From the NCBI GenBank assembly GCA_009928745.1, contig SACC01000026.1, positions 1-10,328 of the forward strand: DNA of 10,328 nucleotides, in the 5' to 3' direction. Positions 1-7,700 of this stretch are shown piece by piece. Below the pieces are notes generated by a model, which was not told where the DNA came from, searched no databases, and was given only the letters and a program-made list of their open reading frames with translations. A program made the translations under genes and the position numbers. The DNA is from Clostridia bacterium (lineage in GTDB: Bacteria; Bacillota; Clostridia; Christensenellales; CAG-1252). The first letter of the stretch is position 1. Each line of letters opens with the position of its first letter.

Positions 1-518
1 GTTCCATATTCGGCGCGGATTTTGTAGCTTTCGGGAAGCTTGCTAAGTACAGGAGAGGTCATTCCCGCGCTGTCGATTACCATATCAGCTTTTATTTCCT
101 TGCCTCCGACGATAAGCCCTGCTACCTTGCCATCCTCGACTATCGGCGCTGTCACCTCTTGTTTGTAATGGATTTTTACTCCCTTTGCAACAGCATTATC
201 AATTAAATACTTATACAAAACCTTGCGGTCTACTTCAAAGTCTACACGCTCTTTGGGAGTGTCTTCAACAACAACCTCTATTTTTAACGAGGGCGGATAA
301 AAGACGTTGTCCTTACGAAAATGTATATCTTGGGGGTCAATGTTTTTAATCCCCGCAAGGTCAAAGGTGTAGTTTTTCATCGTGTCGTGCCAGTCGTGAC
401 CTAAGTCCTCGCGGCTCATCTTTTCGTACATCTCGACGTCGTAGCCCTTCTCGGCAAGATACGCTCCTGCCACCAATCCGCCGTGACCGGCGCCTGCAAT
501 AATAACTCGTTTTGCCAT
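1..518 (-). CDS. FAD-dependent oxidoreductase (FixC / geranylgeranyl reductase-like), C-terminus outside window
   Basis: Partial gene; the first 172 codons are present and the rest lies beyond the left edge. The ATG at 518-516 is preceded by AGGGGGAA, a good ribosome site. The protein opens with a Rossmann dinucleotide-binding fold: a beta strand, GAGHGG at residues 9-14 (GxGxxG), and an acidic residue at the end of the second strand (E32 in VEMYEK), as expected for binding the FAD ribose. A later stretch, residues about 146-153 (MVIDSAGM), resembles the second FAD-contact strand of this flavoprotein group. From family knowledge, COG0644-type flavoproteins oxidise or reduce varied substrates, including polyprenyl chains; the substrate here cannot be told. 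It is the last visible gene of an operon, 11 bases after the LarA-like gene, so it is probably co-transcribed with it. The FAD-binding assignment is secure; the subfamily is a judgement from overall resemblance. Confidence 0.85.
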   Translation of the reverse strand, partial: MAKRVIIAGAGHGGLVAGAYLAEKGYDVEMYEKMSREDLGHDWHDTMKNYTFDLAGIKNIDPQDIHFRKDNVFYPPSLKIEVVVEDTPKERVDFEVDRKVLYKYLIDNAVAKGVKIHYKQEVTAPIVEDGKVAGLIVGGKEIKADMVIDSAGMTSPVLSKLPESYKIRAEYG

Positions 519-529
519 AATTCCCCCTA

Positions 530-1783
530 TTAATTGTTATCAATGTACGGAATCGTCTGCGGACCCTTGGGCAATACCGCTACGCTCCCGCCGTTTTCTC
601 TTACCAGTTTTTCGATATCCCTGCACGGTATCAGCATAGCTTCTCTGATTTCGCCGTCGGAAAGGTTAGAATATACATATACCCTTGCTTTTTTCTGTAT
701 GCGCGTCTGTATCTGCGCCTGCCACTGCTCGGGCATAGTTGTTGGATTATTGACAATGAAATCGAACAGCCGCTCGGGACTCTTTTCCATCTTCAAAATA
801 CGGTGATAATGGCTGCCGTTGGGTATGCCGTCCGAACACTCTCCCGCTATAATAATTATGCCGTTGTCCTTCACAATTTGCGCCGCCGTGCTCATTCCCT
901 TAACGCATTGATACAGGTTCATATCGAGCGGATAGCCGCTGTTAGTCGTTATAACAATATCGTACGCTTTATCTACTTTCTGCATAGCGTGCTGCTTCAC
1001 GAAGCTATAGCCCTTGCGGTGGGTTTGCTCCCATTCTCCGACGAACACAGCGGAGATGCGCTCCTCGGTATTCATTGCAACGTTAATTAGCAAATCAGGA
1101 TTGACAAGGCGCGCGCCCTCGCGGATATTCTCCCATACGGGATTGCCCTCGGTAATTCCCCAAGTCGCTTTTTCCGAAGCAATTCTAGCGGCGTTGTGGT
1201 TGCGCATAATGCTTTCTATATCGCTGAGTCCCGGCAAAATAGCCTTAGGTCCTCCGCTAAAGCCGGCGAAAAAATGCGGCTCGATAAAGCCCGTGCATAT
1301 CTTCAAATCCGCATGGAAAAATTGACTGTTGATATACAAAGGCTTGCCGTCGCTCATTGTCCCTGCAAGCGTCATCGTGCTGTAATCAAAGCTGTTATGC
1401 TGTACGCAGACGTAGTTATCCGCTATCTCTTTGGTAAGCATTTTTTTAAGCTCGGCTTTGGTCTGCTCGCGGTGACTGCCCGTCATATTGACCAAAATTA
1501 TGTTTTCCTTAAGTATCCCGAGCGCTAATAGCTCCTTGATTAAGGCGGGTATTATAATATGATTAGGCGTAGCTCTCGTAATATCGGTATGCGCAATAGC
1601 TACTGTCCGCTTACCCTTTACTAACTCGGATAACGCCTTGCCGAAGTCAGGCGTATGCAGCTTTTGCGATATTGACTTTTGCGGATTCTCTAACGCCGCC
1701 TGTACGCACGGAAAAAATACGTCCGCATTGTCGAGGTTGATTATATGTCCGCTTTTACCGTAGTCAAGTCTTATCTCTCGCAT
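530..1783 (-). CDS. LarA-family nickel-pincer 2-hydroxy acid racemase/epimerase
   Basis: 417 residues, normal length for the family (DUF2088 plus C-terminal domain). Known LarA enzymes invert a 2-hydroxy acid carbon by hydride transfer to a nickel-pincer nucleotide covalently bound to a lysine. The key residues of Lactobacillus plantarum LarA all have counterparts at a constant shift of minus four: catalytic His104 (TGSHREQ) and His170 (EPHFFAGFSGG), cofactor lysine Lys180 (GGPKAILPG) and nickel-ligand His196 (MRNH). A phosphate/substrate region resembling the family pattern is DITRATPN at 67-74. The enzyme is therefore probably active, but LarA homologues act on lactate, malate, phenyllactate, sugar acids and others, so lactate should not be assumed and no gene symbol is given. 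The cofactor makers LarB, LarC and LarE are not in this window. The ATG starts immediately after the TAG of the upstream hydrolase, implying translational coupling; only a weak ribosome site (AAGAG) is seen, inside the hydrolase end. Confidence 0.93.
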   Translation of the reverse strand: MREIRLDYGKSGHIINLDNADVFFPCVQAALENPQKSISQKLHTPDFGKALSELVKGKRTVAIAHTDITRATPNHIIIPALIKELLALGILKENIILVNMTGSHREQTKAELKKMLTKEIADNYVCVQHNSFDYSTMTLAGTMSDGKPLYINSQFFHADLKICTGFIEPHFFAGFSGGPKAILPGLSDIESIMRNHNAARIASEKATWGITEGNPVWENIREGARLVNPDLLINVAMNTEERISAVFVGEWEQTHRKGYSFVKQHAMQKVDKAYDIVITTNSGYPLDMNLYQCVKGMSTAAQIVKDNGIIIIAGECSDGIPNGSHYHRILKMEKSPERLFDFIVNNPTTMPEQWQAQIQTRIQKKARVYVYSNLSDGEIREAMLIPCRDIEKLVRENGGSVAVLPKGPQTIPYIDNN

Positions 1784-2698
1784 CTATTTACTCTTGATAT
1801 TGCTATCAAAGAACTCCGTCATCTCTTTAATTACCGTGTCTTTTTCGATATCCGAGGTCAATTCGTGCCTTGCGCCCTCGTACAATTTCATCCGTACATT
1901 AAGCCCTAAGCCTTTATAGGCGTCGTACAGTTTTATTACCTTTTTGCCTCTTCCGCCAAGAGGATCTAACGAGCCGCTAATAATAAATATCGGCAAATCT
2001 TTGCGTATCTTCAGCATTGCGTTCTTCTTGTACACCTTGCTAAGACTTCTCATCATGGAGTAGTAAAACCCGTGCGTCATTATAAAATTGCAATACGGGT
2101 CACTGTTATACAGCGCCACTTTCTCCATATCGCGGTTAAGCCAGGCGTTATCAACCTTATCGGCTAAGAAAGGCTTGTTATTAGCAACAAATGTCATATT
2201 GAACAGCATCAGATTGGGCTCGTCCATACGGTAAACCGCCCTCTGTAAGAAAGTCAACACTTTGCCGAACGCGAGTTTTGCTCCCCCCATATGAGCCGAA
2301 CCGCTGAGTATTACGCCGTCTAAGAGGCTTTCCTCCTGTTCAAGGTACGCTTGCGCAAGGAAAGAACCGTAGCTGTGCGCAAAAAGCTGCACGGGCAAAT
2401 TATATTTTGCCTTCAGCATACGGGTTATCGCGATTTCGTCCAACATGTTTTCATTAAAATTATTAATACCTGCCTTGCCAAGATTCTCCATACCTGCGGT
2501 CGCTCCGTGCGGTCTGTGATCGTCGCCGAACGCGATATAACCGTAGCGGTTGAATTCCTTGCCCAGTTCGTCATAGCGCATCATATGGGAGGTCATCCCG
2601 TGCAGTATCTGTATGACGCCCTTAGGCTCCTTAACGTCGTCCCACAAAAAGCAAGCAAGCTCCTTGCCGTCATAACTCTTGAATTGAATTTTCTTCAT
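1784..2698 (-). CDS. alpha/beta hydrolase, lysophospholipase / monoacylglycerol lipase type
   Basis: 304 residues, a usual length for the Hydrolase_4 (serine aminopeptidase S33-like) family. The visible triad is Ser109 in the nucleophile elbow AHSYG (residues 107-111; Ala replaces the usual first Gly of GxSxG), Asp245 in SGSLDPLGG, and His278 in GARHEL. HGMTSH at 33-38 is the usual oxyanion-side HG motif. The DPxG and ARHE surroundings are typical of bacterial monoacylglycerol lipases and lysophospholipases, so the likely reaction is cleavage of a carboxylic ester; the true substrate is unknown. No signal peptide is seen, so it should act in the cytoplasm. The ATG has AGGGA just upstream. It is the first gene of the minus-strand operon with the LarA-like racemase and the flavoprotein, behind a strong promoter at 2759-2787. 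Confidence 0.92.
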   Translation of the reverse strand: MKKIQFKSYDGKELACFLWDDVKEPKGVIQILHGMTSHMMRYDELGKEFNRYGYIAFGDDHRPHGATAGMENLGKAGINNFNENMLDEIAITRMLKAKYNLPVQLFAHSYGSFLAQAYLEQEESLLDGVILSGSAHMGGAKLAFGKVLTFLQRAVYRMDEPNLMLFNMTFVANNKPFLADKVDNAWLNRDMEKVALYNSDPYCNFIMTHGFYYSMMRSLSKVYKKNAMLKIRKDLPIFIISGSLDPLGGRGKKVIKLYDAYKGLGLNVRMKLYEGARHELTSDIEKDTVIKEMTEFFDSNIKSK

Positions 2699-2722
2699 AT
2701 TTCCCTGTCCCTTTTAAGCTTA

Positions 2723-2734
2723 ATACAATTGTAT
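2723..2734. promoter_or_regulatory. 12-base perfect palindrome, possible operator
   Basis: ATACAATTGTAT is a perfect dyad about 18-29 bases downstream of the predicted start of the hydrolase operon, where a bound repressor could block transcription. It is AT-rich and lies in AT-rich DNA, so chance is possible. No regulator gene is present in the window to pair it with. Confidence 0.3.
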
Positions 2735-2758
2735 ATTATTCATTGCTTCTTTCAAAAC

Positions 2759-2787
2759 ATTATACAATATACCGGAAAAATTTTCAA
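2759..2787 (-). promoter_or_regulatory. sigma-A promoter of the hydrolase-racemase-flavoprotein operon
   Basis: On the minus strand, TTGAAA (2787-2782) and a perfect TATAAT (2764-2759) are separated by exactly 17 bases. The predicted transcript start is near 2752, giving a leader of about 53 bases before the hydrolase ATG. Five of six -35 bases and all -10 bases match consensus. Confidence 0.75.
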
Positions 2788-2808
2788 TAGCGATTTTCCC
2801 CTTCTTTA

Positions 2809-2872
2809 TTCAAAACGTATTGTAAACCTATAGATTTTTCCATTCGCGTTCAAAGCGTATTGCATATTTATA
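2809..2872. repeat. pair of imperfect 24-base direct repeats in the divergent promoter region
   Basis: Copies at 2809-2832 and 2849-2872 share 19 of 24 positions, including TTCAAA, CGTATTG and a closing TATA, and start 40 bases apart (close to four helical turns). TTCAAA also recurs at 2751 and, as the -35 box of the kinase promoter, at 2910. They lie between the two divergent promoters and could be activator or repressor sites, or remains of duplicated promoter DNA. Confidence 0.4.
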
Positions 2873-2909
2873 CTTTTTTGTACTTCCGTAATTAAAAATC
2901 CTATTTTCA

Positions 2910-2938
2910 TTCAAATGCTTTTTGAAATATGTTATACT
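2910..2938 (+). promoter_or_regulatory. extended -10 sigma-A promoter of the PfkB kinase gene
   Basis: TTCAAA (2910-2915), a 17-base spacer, and TATACT (2933-2938), with TG one base before the -10 box (TGTTATACT), give a good extended -10 promoter. The transcript would start near 2945, leaving a leader of about 22 bases that contains the ribosome site TGAGGA at 2955-2960. Confidence 0.75.
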
Positions 2939-2966
2939 GTTTTAAAATACTATTTGAGGACAGTTA

Positions 2967-3914
2967 ATGATTTATTCAATAGGGGAAGCATTGATTGATA
3001 TATTTGAGCAAGACGGACGCGTTGTGGAATTAGCAGGAGGCACCTCCGCCAATCTCTCCGCAACCATAGCGATGCTTGGCGGCAGCGCCGCAATTATCAC
3101 GAAGCTCGGTATGGATTGCGAAGCAAAATATATAGTTAATAAGCTATCCACGCTAGGCGTTGATATATCCAATATTAAGTTCGACGAAATACATCCAACA
3201 GGCAAAGTGCTTATCTCTCCGCTTGCAATAGGCAGCGCGCTATGCGCGAACAGAAAGAATTGCGCGGATCGTTTTTTGACCGAAAGCGATATAGCGCATA
3301 TTAAATTTACAAGTGAAGACATACTGCATTTTTGTTCTTTTGCGCTCATAGAATCTCCCGCAAAATACGCAGTAATTAAAGCGGTAAAGGGAATTGGCGA
3401 GGCAGGCGGCAGGACGGCTTTTGACATCAATCTTAGACTAAGACAATGGAATAGCCCGGATGAATGTATAGGCGCGATTGCTGATATTTTGCCTAATATC
3501 GACTATCTCAAAGCGTCTTGCGAAGAGTTGAACATTATGTATGGCAACAAGCCGATAGCTAATATTATCAGTGATTTTTTCAAAATCTCAGAGCGGCTAA
3601 GTCTTATTATTTTGACTGACGGCGATAAGGGCAGCTCCATATATTCGAGAGATAAATCCGTGACCCGCGTTACGCCATTTGAGACCAAAGCGGTAGATTT
3701 TACCGGAGCGGGAGACTGCTTTTTCGGCGCGGCGCTATTGTTTATCTCGCAAAGGCTTATGAACAAACCAATATTGAATAAAGAGGAATGCAAAAAGATA
3801 TTAGAATTTGCGGCGGCGGCGACGTCATTGCACGGCGAGACAATAGGCGCAATAGACGGAATTCCCTCATTAAAAGACGTAGAAAAACGGTTGCAGTCTG
3901 CGAAACCGATATAG
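2967..3914 (+). CDS. PfkB-family carbohydrate kinase (fructokinase/ribokinase-like)
   Basis: 315 residues, a normal length for the ribokinase/PfkB superfamily, which transfers the ATP gamma-phosphate to a sugar or nucleoside hydroxyl. The N-terminal strand IGEALIDIF is typical of fructokinase-like members. The first PfkB signature is seen as AGGTSANLSATIAMLGG (23-39), followed by TKLGMD, and the second as DFTGAGDCFFGAAL (244-257), with the anion hole GAGD and catalytic base Asp250. ILTDGDKGS (215-223) fits the strand before the ATP site. All core residues are present, so an active enzyme is expected in the cytoplasm. Substrate cannot be settled: fructokinase is the best general match, but nucleoside, aminosugar or keto-acid-sugar kinases share these motifs. 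It has its own promoter and a good ribosome site six bases from the ATG; the ECF S component follows on the same strand after 127 bases. Confidence 0.92.
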   Translation: MIYSIGEALIDIFEQDGRVVELAGGTSANLSATIAMLGGSAAIITKLGMDCEAKYIVNKLSTLGVDISNIKFDEIHPTGKVLISPLAIGSALCANRKNCADRFLTESDIAHIKFTSEDILHFCSFALIESPAKYAVIKAVKGIGEAGGRTAFDINLRLRQWNSPDECIGAIADILPNIDYLKASCEELNIMYGNKPIANIISDFFKISERLSLIILTDGDKGSSIYSRDKSVTRVTPFETKAVDFTGAGDCFFGAALLFISQRLMNKPILNKEECKKILEFAAAATSLHGETIGAIDGIPSLKDVEKRLQSAKPI

Positions 3915-3985
3915 AAATCAACGGGTTTTCTCTGTGATTAACTGATAGAATGTAATAAATATGAATCACAATATATAAGACAACG

Positions 3986-4004
3986 ATATTCTATAGAAGA
4001 ATAT
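3986..4004. promoter_or_regulatory. inverted repeat upstream of the ECF S component
   Basis: ATATTCT (3986-3992) and AGAATAT (3998-4004) form a perfect 7-bp dyad with a 5-base gap, and a shorter perfect palindrome TTCTATAGAA overlaps it at 3989-3998. It lies 37 bases before the S component ATG, in a gap of 127 bases. It might be an operator or a leader hairpin. It is AT-rich, and no clear promoter or known riboswitch core is seen in this gap. Confidence 0.3.
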
Positions 4005-4041
4005 ATTAAAATAATAACATACAAACGATAAGGGGTGTTTT

Positions 4042-4623
4042 ATGAAAAAAATTAAAGTCCGTGATATGACGATTACTGCTATGTTCATTGCGCTTGGAGT
4101 AATATTCCCGTATATATTTCATACGGCGCAAATATCGGGTCAAATGTTCTTGCCTATGCATATACCCGTACTGCTCTGCGGCATAATATGCGGTCCGTTT
4201 TTGGGTGGTATATGCGCGATAGCCACCGTACCGTTATGCTCCGTCCTAACGGGAATGCCGCCGATATATCCAATGGGGACGATTATGATATTCGAGCTTG
4301 TCGCCTATGCGGTGAGCGCGGGAATATTATTCAGGCTGATAAAAAAGCTAAAAATTAATCTAATAGCGTCCTTATATATTACTCTAATTGCATCAATGCT
4401 TATCGGGCGCGGAGTGTACGGGCTTGTCGCATACATTGTCTACGGCGTTATTGGCAACGGTTACGCATTTAAAGCCTTTATCACTTCGGCTTTTGTCACC
4501 GGACTTCCCGGCATCGCAATTCAATTAGCCCTAATCCCTTGGCTGTACATTCTGTTAAAGAAAGCAAAATTGATAGATGTTGAACCGCGTAAGAACACTG
4601 AGCCTGACACACATAAAATATAA
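4042..4623 (+). CDS. ECF transporter S component (substrate-binding membrane subunit)
   Basis: 193 residues, hydrophobic, with about six membrane segments (roughly 10-28, 37-53, 52-70, 79-99, 107-135, 145-172) and a short charged C-terminal tail, the expected size and topology of an ECF S component (PF12822 type). The first helix holds AMFIA at 13-17, matching the AxxxA motif used by S components to contact EcfT. FLPMHIPVLLCG (36-47) and SVLTGMPP (67-74) are strongly reminiscent of one large S-component group of vitamin transporters. Substrate is unknown; I would not call it pantothenate or cobalamin on this evidence. No EcfA, EcfA' or EcfT genes are nearby, as in group II systems where one shared energising module serves many S components. 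The ribosome site AAGGGGTG precedes the ATG by four bases. It may share a transcript with the kinase; no strong terminator separates them. Confidence 0.88.
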   Translation: MKKIKVRDMTITAMFIALGVIFPYIFHTAQISGQMFLPMHIPVLLCGIICGPFLGGICAIATVPLCSVLTGMPPIYPMGTIMIFELVAYAVSAGILFRLIKKLKINLIASLYITLIASMLIGRGVYGLVAYIVYGVIGNGYAFKAFITSAFVTGLPGIAIQLALIPWLYILLKKAKLIDVEPRKNTEPDTHKI

Positions 4624-4660
4624 TTTATACTTCCTGCACATTGCATTTAACTTCAAGCCA

Positions 4661-4697
4661 GCAAAAAAAGACTATAAAACCATAGTCTTTTTTTTGC
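4661..4697. terminator. bidirectional intrinsic terminator between convergent genes
   Basis: GACTAT and ATAGTC (4670-4675 and 4682-4687) pair around a 6-base loop. Seven A residues lie on the left and eight T residues on the right, with GC at both outer ends. Either strand gives a hairpin ending in a T run, so it can stop the S-component transcript (38 bases past its stop) and the surface protein transcript (67 bases past its stop). Confidence 0.88.
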
Positions 4698-4749
4698 TTT
4701 AAAATATCTTTGGTTGGCAGATTATTAATCGCTATCAAGTATTAAAACC

Positions 4750-4769
4750 AAATAGGGGCGCCTCTATTT
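4750..4769 (-). terminator. near-perfect palindrome over the surface protein stop codon
   Basis: AAATAG and CTATTT (4750-4755, 4764-4769) surround a GGCGCC core with a single G-T pair. The hairpin includes the TAG stop of the surface protein, and the minus strand continues with GGTTTTAA. It may be a weak first terminator or an RNA 3-prime stabiliser ahead of the stronger hairpin at 4661-4697. Confidence 0.35.
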
Positions 4770-7700
4770 CATTGTTTCTTTAAGCTTTTCCAACGCTTCA
4801 ATGCGGTACGCATTTTTTGCCGTTATAAGAGACGCTGCAATATACGCTTTGGCGTCTTTCATCCGCGCGGCGTCTTTTTTCTCCAGCTCGTACCAACCAT
4901 CCGCAGATTTCTTCAATTTGAGCACTTCGGCAATTTTTGTGAATACCGCAATAAAGAATGTGAATACTATTATGCTCCTCAGCCACCACAGCAAGAACAA
5001 TATCACTACTGTAAGCATAAGCGCAGCAAGAGTTGAGCCTATCACGATTCCTGCAATCGCGCCGACAGATAATCCGCCTGCTACCGCCGCCGGCGTCAAT
5101 AGTATAAAATCGCCGAGCGAGCTTGTAACAAAGGTAATGAATCCGTCCAAAACAGTTACCGCTCTAACAACTGCCACTCCGTTCTCCATAATCAGTACTT
5201 CATAGCTTCCTTGCTCCGCTATTCCTGCATATTCCGCTGATATTGATATGGTTATACTGCCTTCAATCGGCACAACGGCTTGACCGAGCGTTGCGTATGC
5301 ATTGAGCAATGCCACTGCAACCTTTGACTGCGGTATGACAAGCTGTTCATTAACATTCTCAGTTATTTCCACAACAATTACTATATCGGGATCGATACCT
5401 TCCTCAATTGCAATTATTGTAACAAACTTATTCGGATCACTCTCGTCAACAATCTGTAATTCAATGGCTTTCACCGTATATACAGCTTCGACAAATTCGC
5501 CTATTACAAAGTTGTTCCCAACTACCGCTAAAGTTCCGCGAGCGATTGTGTACTTGCCGGGAGTATTATTAACGGCGGTGGTAGACAGCGCGTTCTCAAA
5601 GCTGACTGAAAGCGCACCATTAATATAACCGCCGTTATCTTGAGTAAATCCGTCAACAGTGAAAGTAAGCGCCGCAAGCGCTGCGCCTGCATTCGCAGCC
5701 TTATTCTCTGCCCTTAATGTCAAGCTGTATGGGTTGATTAACCAAGTTATGCTGCCGTCGCTACCCGCCGCCCATACATAATTATCGGTATCAATTATAG
5801 TAAATGTTATATCAGATGTTCCGGCATTAGTTCGGGTATTGCCCGATACGTTCAGCTTGCCGCTGTCGAATCCGGTAAGCGACGCGGTCTGCGCGCTTCC
5901 GGTATAGGTATAGACTCCGTCAACCCCCGGTTCGGTTAAAGCTGCTTTTGCGATTGATACAGTTGCCTCCCTGGTTGTCGAAATGCTTGCATTTCCGTCA
6001 GATATAGTGATTATGCAATAATATAATGCACTATCGGAAACATTTCTTACCTCCAGCATATTGCTGTCGGTACCGACCTTATTAGCTTCGTCGACACTGC
6101 CTTTATACCATTGATAAGAAAGTTCAAACGTAGCGGATAAAGCATGCGAAGCGTTAATTGTTATATAATGTGGGTTGGTATCATAGATGCCGTAATATGA
6201 TTGAATGGAAACTATTGTCGGCGCTTTAAGCGACCAGATTGCGTATATAGTGACCGTGCCGTCCCCAGTATCAGTAAGATTACCAACTGTTTCCATATCA
6301 TCATAAGCCGTCCCGCTGTTATTGGAAGAAGTATTCCAACCTCCAAAATTATAGCCGTCCCGCGTAAAGGTATTCGCGGTTAAGGCTTGACTTTCATCGT
6401 ATGTAAAGCTCTGATTGCTCATAACTCCCGTGCCGCCGTTATTATTAAAAGCTACGATATAATTAATCGGTGTCCATATCGCATATAACGATGCGCTTTC
6501 TTCGGGCATTGTGTACGAATCTCCTCCGTCATATTCAATATCTCCGCCGCTTGTCTCCGCCCAACCGCTAAACGTATAGCCTGTTCTGACTGGAGTCGTC
6601 AGCGTTACTGATTCTCCGGGCAAAAAATGCTTTACTAAATCTATCGCACCCGAATAATCGCCGGCACAAGTCAAGGCGGGCTGTAAAAGCATAAGACAGG
6701 GATAGCCATTATTATATGTGTCATAAATGCCCCAATAATCATCTTCTCCGTTTGCGGTCTCTCCCTTAAAATCCCAGTTCAAATATGTAGCTTGAGTTGT
6801 CATTGCAATCTCGGTTGCTTCGTAATTACCGCCTGTTATAAGGGGAGCAATACCGCCGCCGTAAAACGCGTCGTAGCCCATACCCTCTTCTGCGTAACAA
6901 TATTCAACAGTAGTGAGCGAATCGTTTGAATATCCTATAATTCCTCCAATTACTACATCACAACCGCCCGAGGAGGCGCCGATCTCCGCCGAATTATAAA
7001 TCCTGCTTATTTCCGTATCAATAGCAAAGCCTACAATTCCTCCGGAATATACTTTGCTGTTAACATTGGTCGTAGAATTATTAGCCCAAACGCTCCCTAC
7101 GTTATAGCAATCGGACATAATATTACTCTCCGAGCGGCCTATCAATCCGCCCGCTCGTACCCGCGGCTGGTTGATGTCAAGTTCTGTTAAAGACAAAGCA
7201 GTAACCGAACCCTCATTATAAGAGTTGTCAACCGAGCACATTCCTAAATTGCCGGCGATTCCGCCTGCCGTGCAATATTGATTTCCTTGGAAAGATGCCG
7301 TTACAGCACCGCAATTGTAAGATATCGATATATTCAGATATGTACCTGTACCCACTATTCCGCCGCTATTAGCAAAATAATAGCTGTCGGCAGATACATT
7401 ACCGATATTATAGCATTGAAGTATAATCGAGTTATCTGCACTTCCAACAATACCGCCCGCATAGAATTCCGTCCATTCACTAAACGATGACAGTCCAATC
7501 TCCCCAAAATTGCCGCATCCGGAGATTACGGCATAATCCGCTTTTCCAGCAATACCGCCCGCATATGTCTCATATAAATCAGTATTTATTTGTATAACAT
7601 AATTCATTAAAGAAAGATCTTTAATGACAACATTATTTTCATCGGTGCCTTGCACTATTCCGAACAACCCGAGGTAATCACTATACTCGGTTATAAGAAA

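Noticed and set aside
2972..3430. 152-codon minus-strand frame within the kinase gene
   Set aside because: It lies fully opposite the PfkB gene, whose motifs are intact, and its composition is that of an antisense shadow.
3915..4041. Riboswitch upstream of the ECF S component
   Set aside because: The gap is 127 bases, and I see no conserved core of TPP, FMN, cobalamin, folate or preQ1 riboswitches; only a small AT-rich dyad is present.
4269..4623. Naming the S component as PanT or CbrT
   Set aside because: The resemblance is limited to general motifs shared by several S-component groups; the binding residues needed to call a substrate cannot be judged by eye.
4801..5205. Open frame of 134 codons on the plus strand inside the surface protein gene
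   Set aside because: It is antisense to a clearly coding region, is Ser/Thr/Ala-rich from reading complementary codons, and has no ribosome site or recognisable motif. The same holds for plus-strand frames over the LarA, hydrolase, GNAT and isomerase genes.
6900..7660. CRISPR-like periodic repeats inside the surface protein gene
   Set aside because: The periodicity of about 95-115 bases comes from the GLUG-like protein repeats in frame; repeat DNA is not conserved and there are no uniform spacers.
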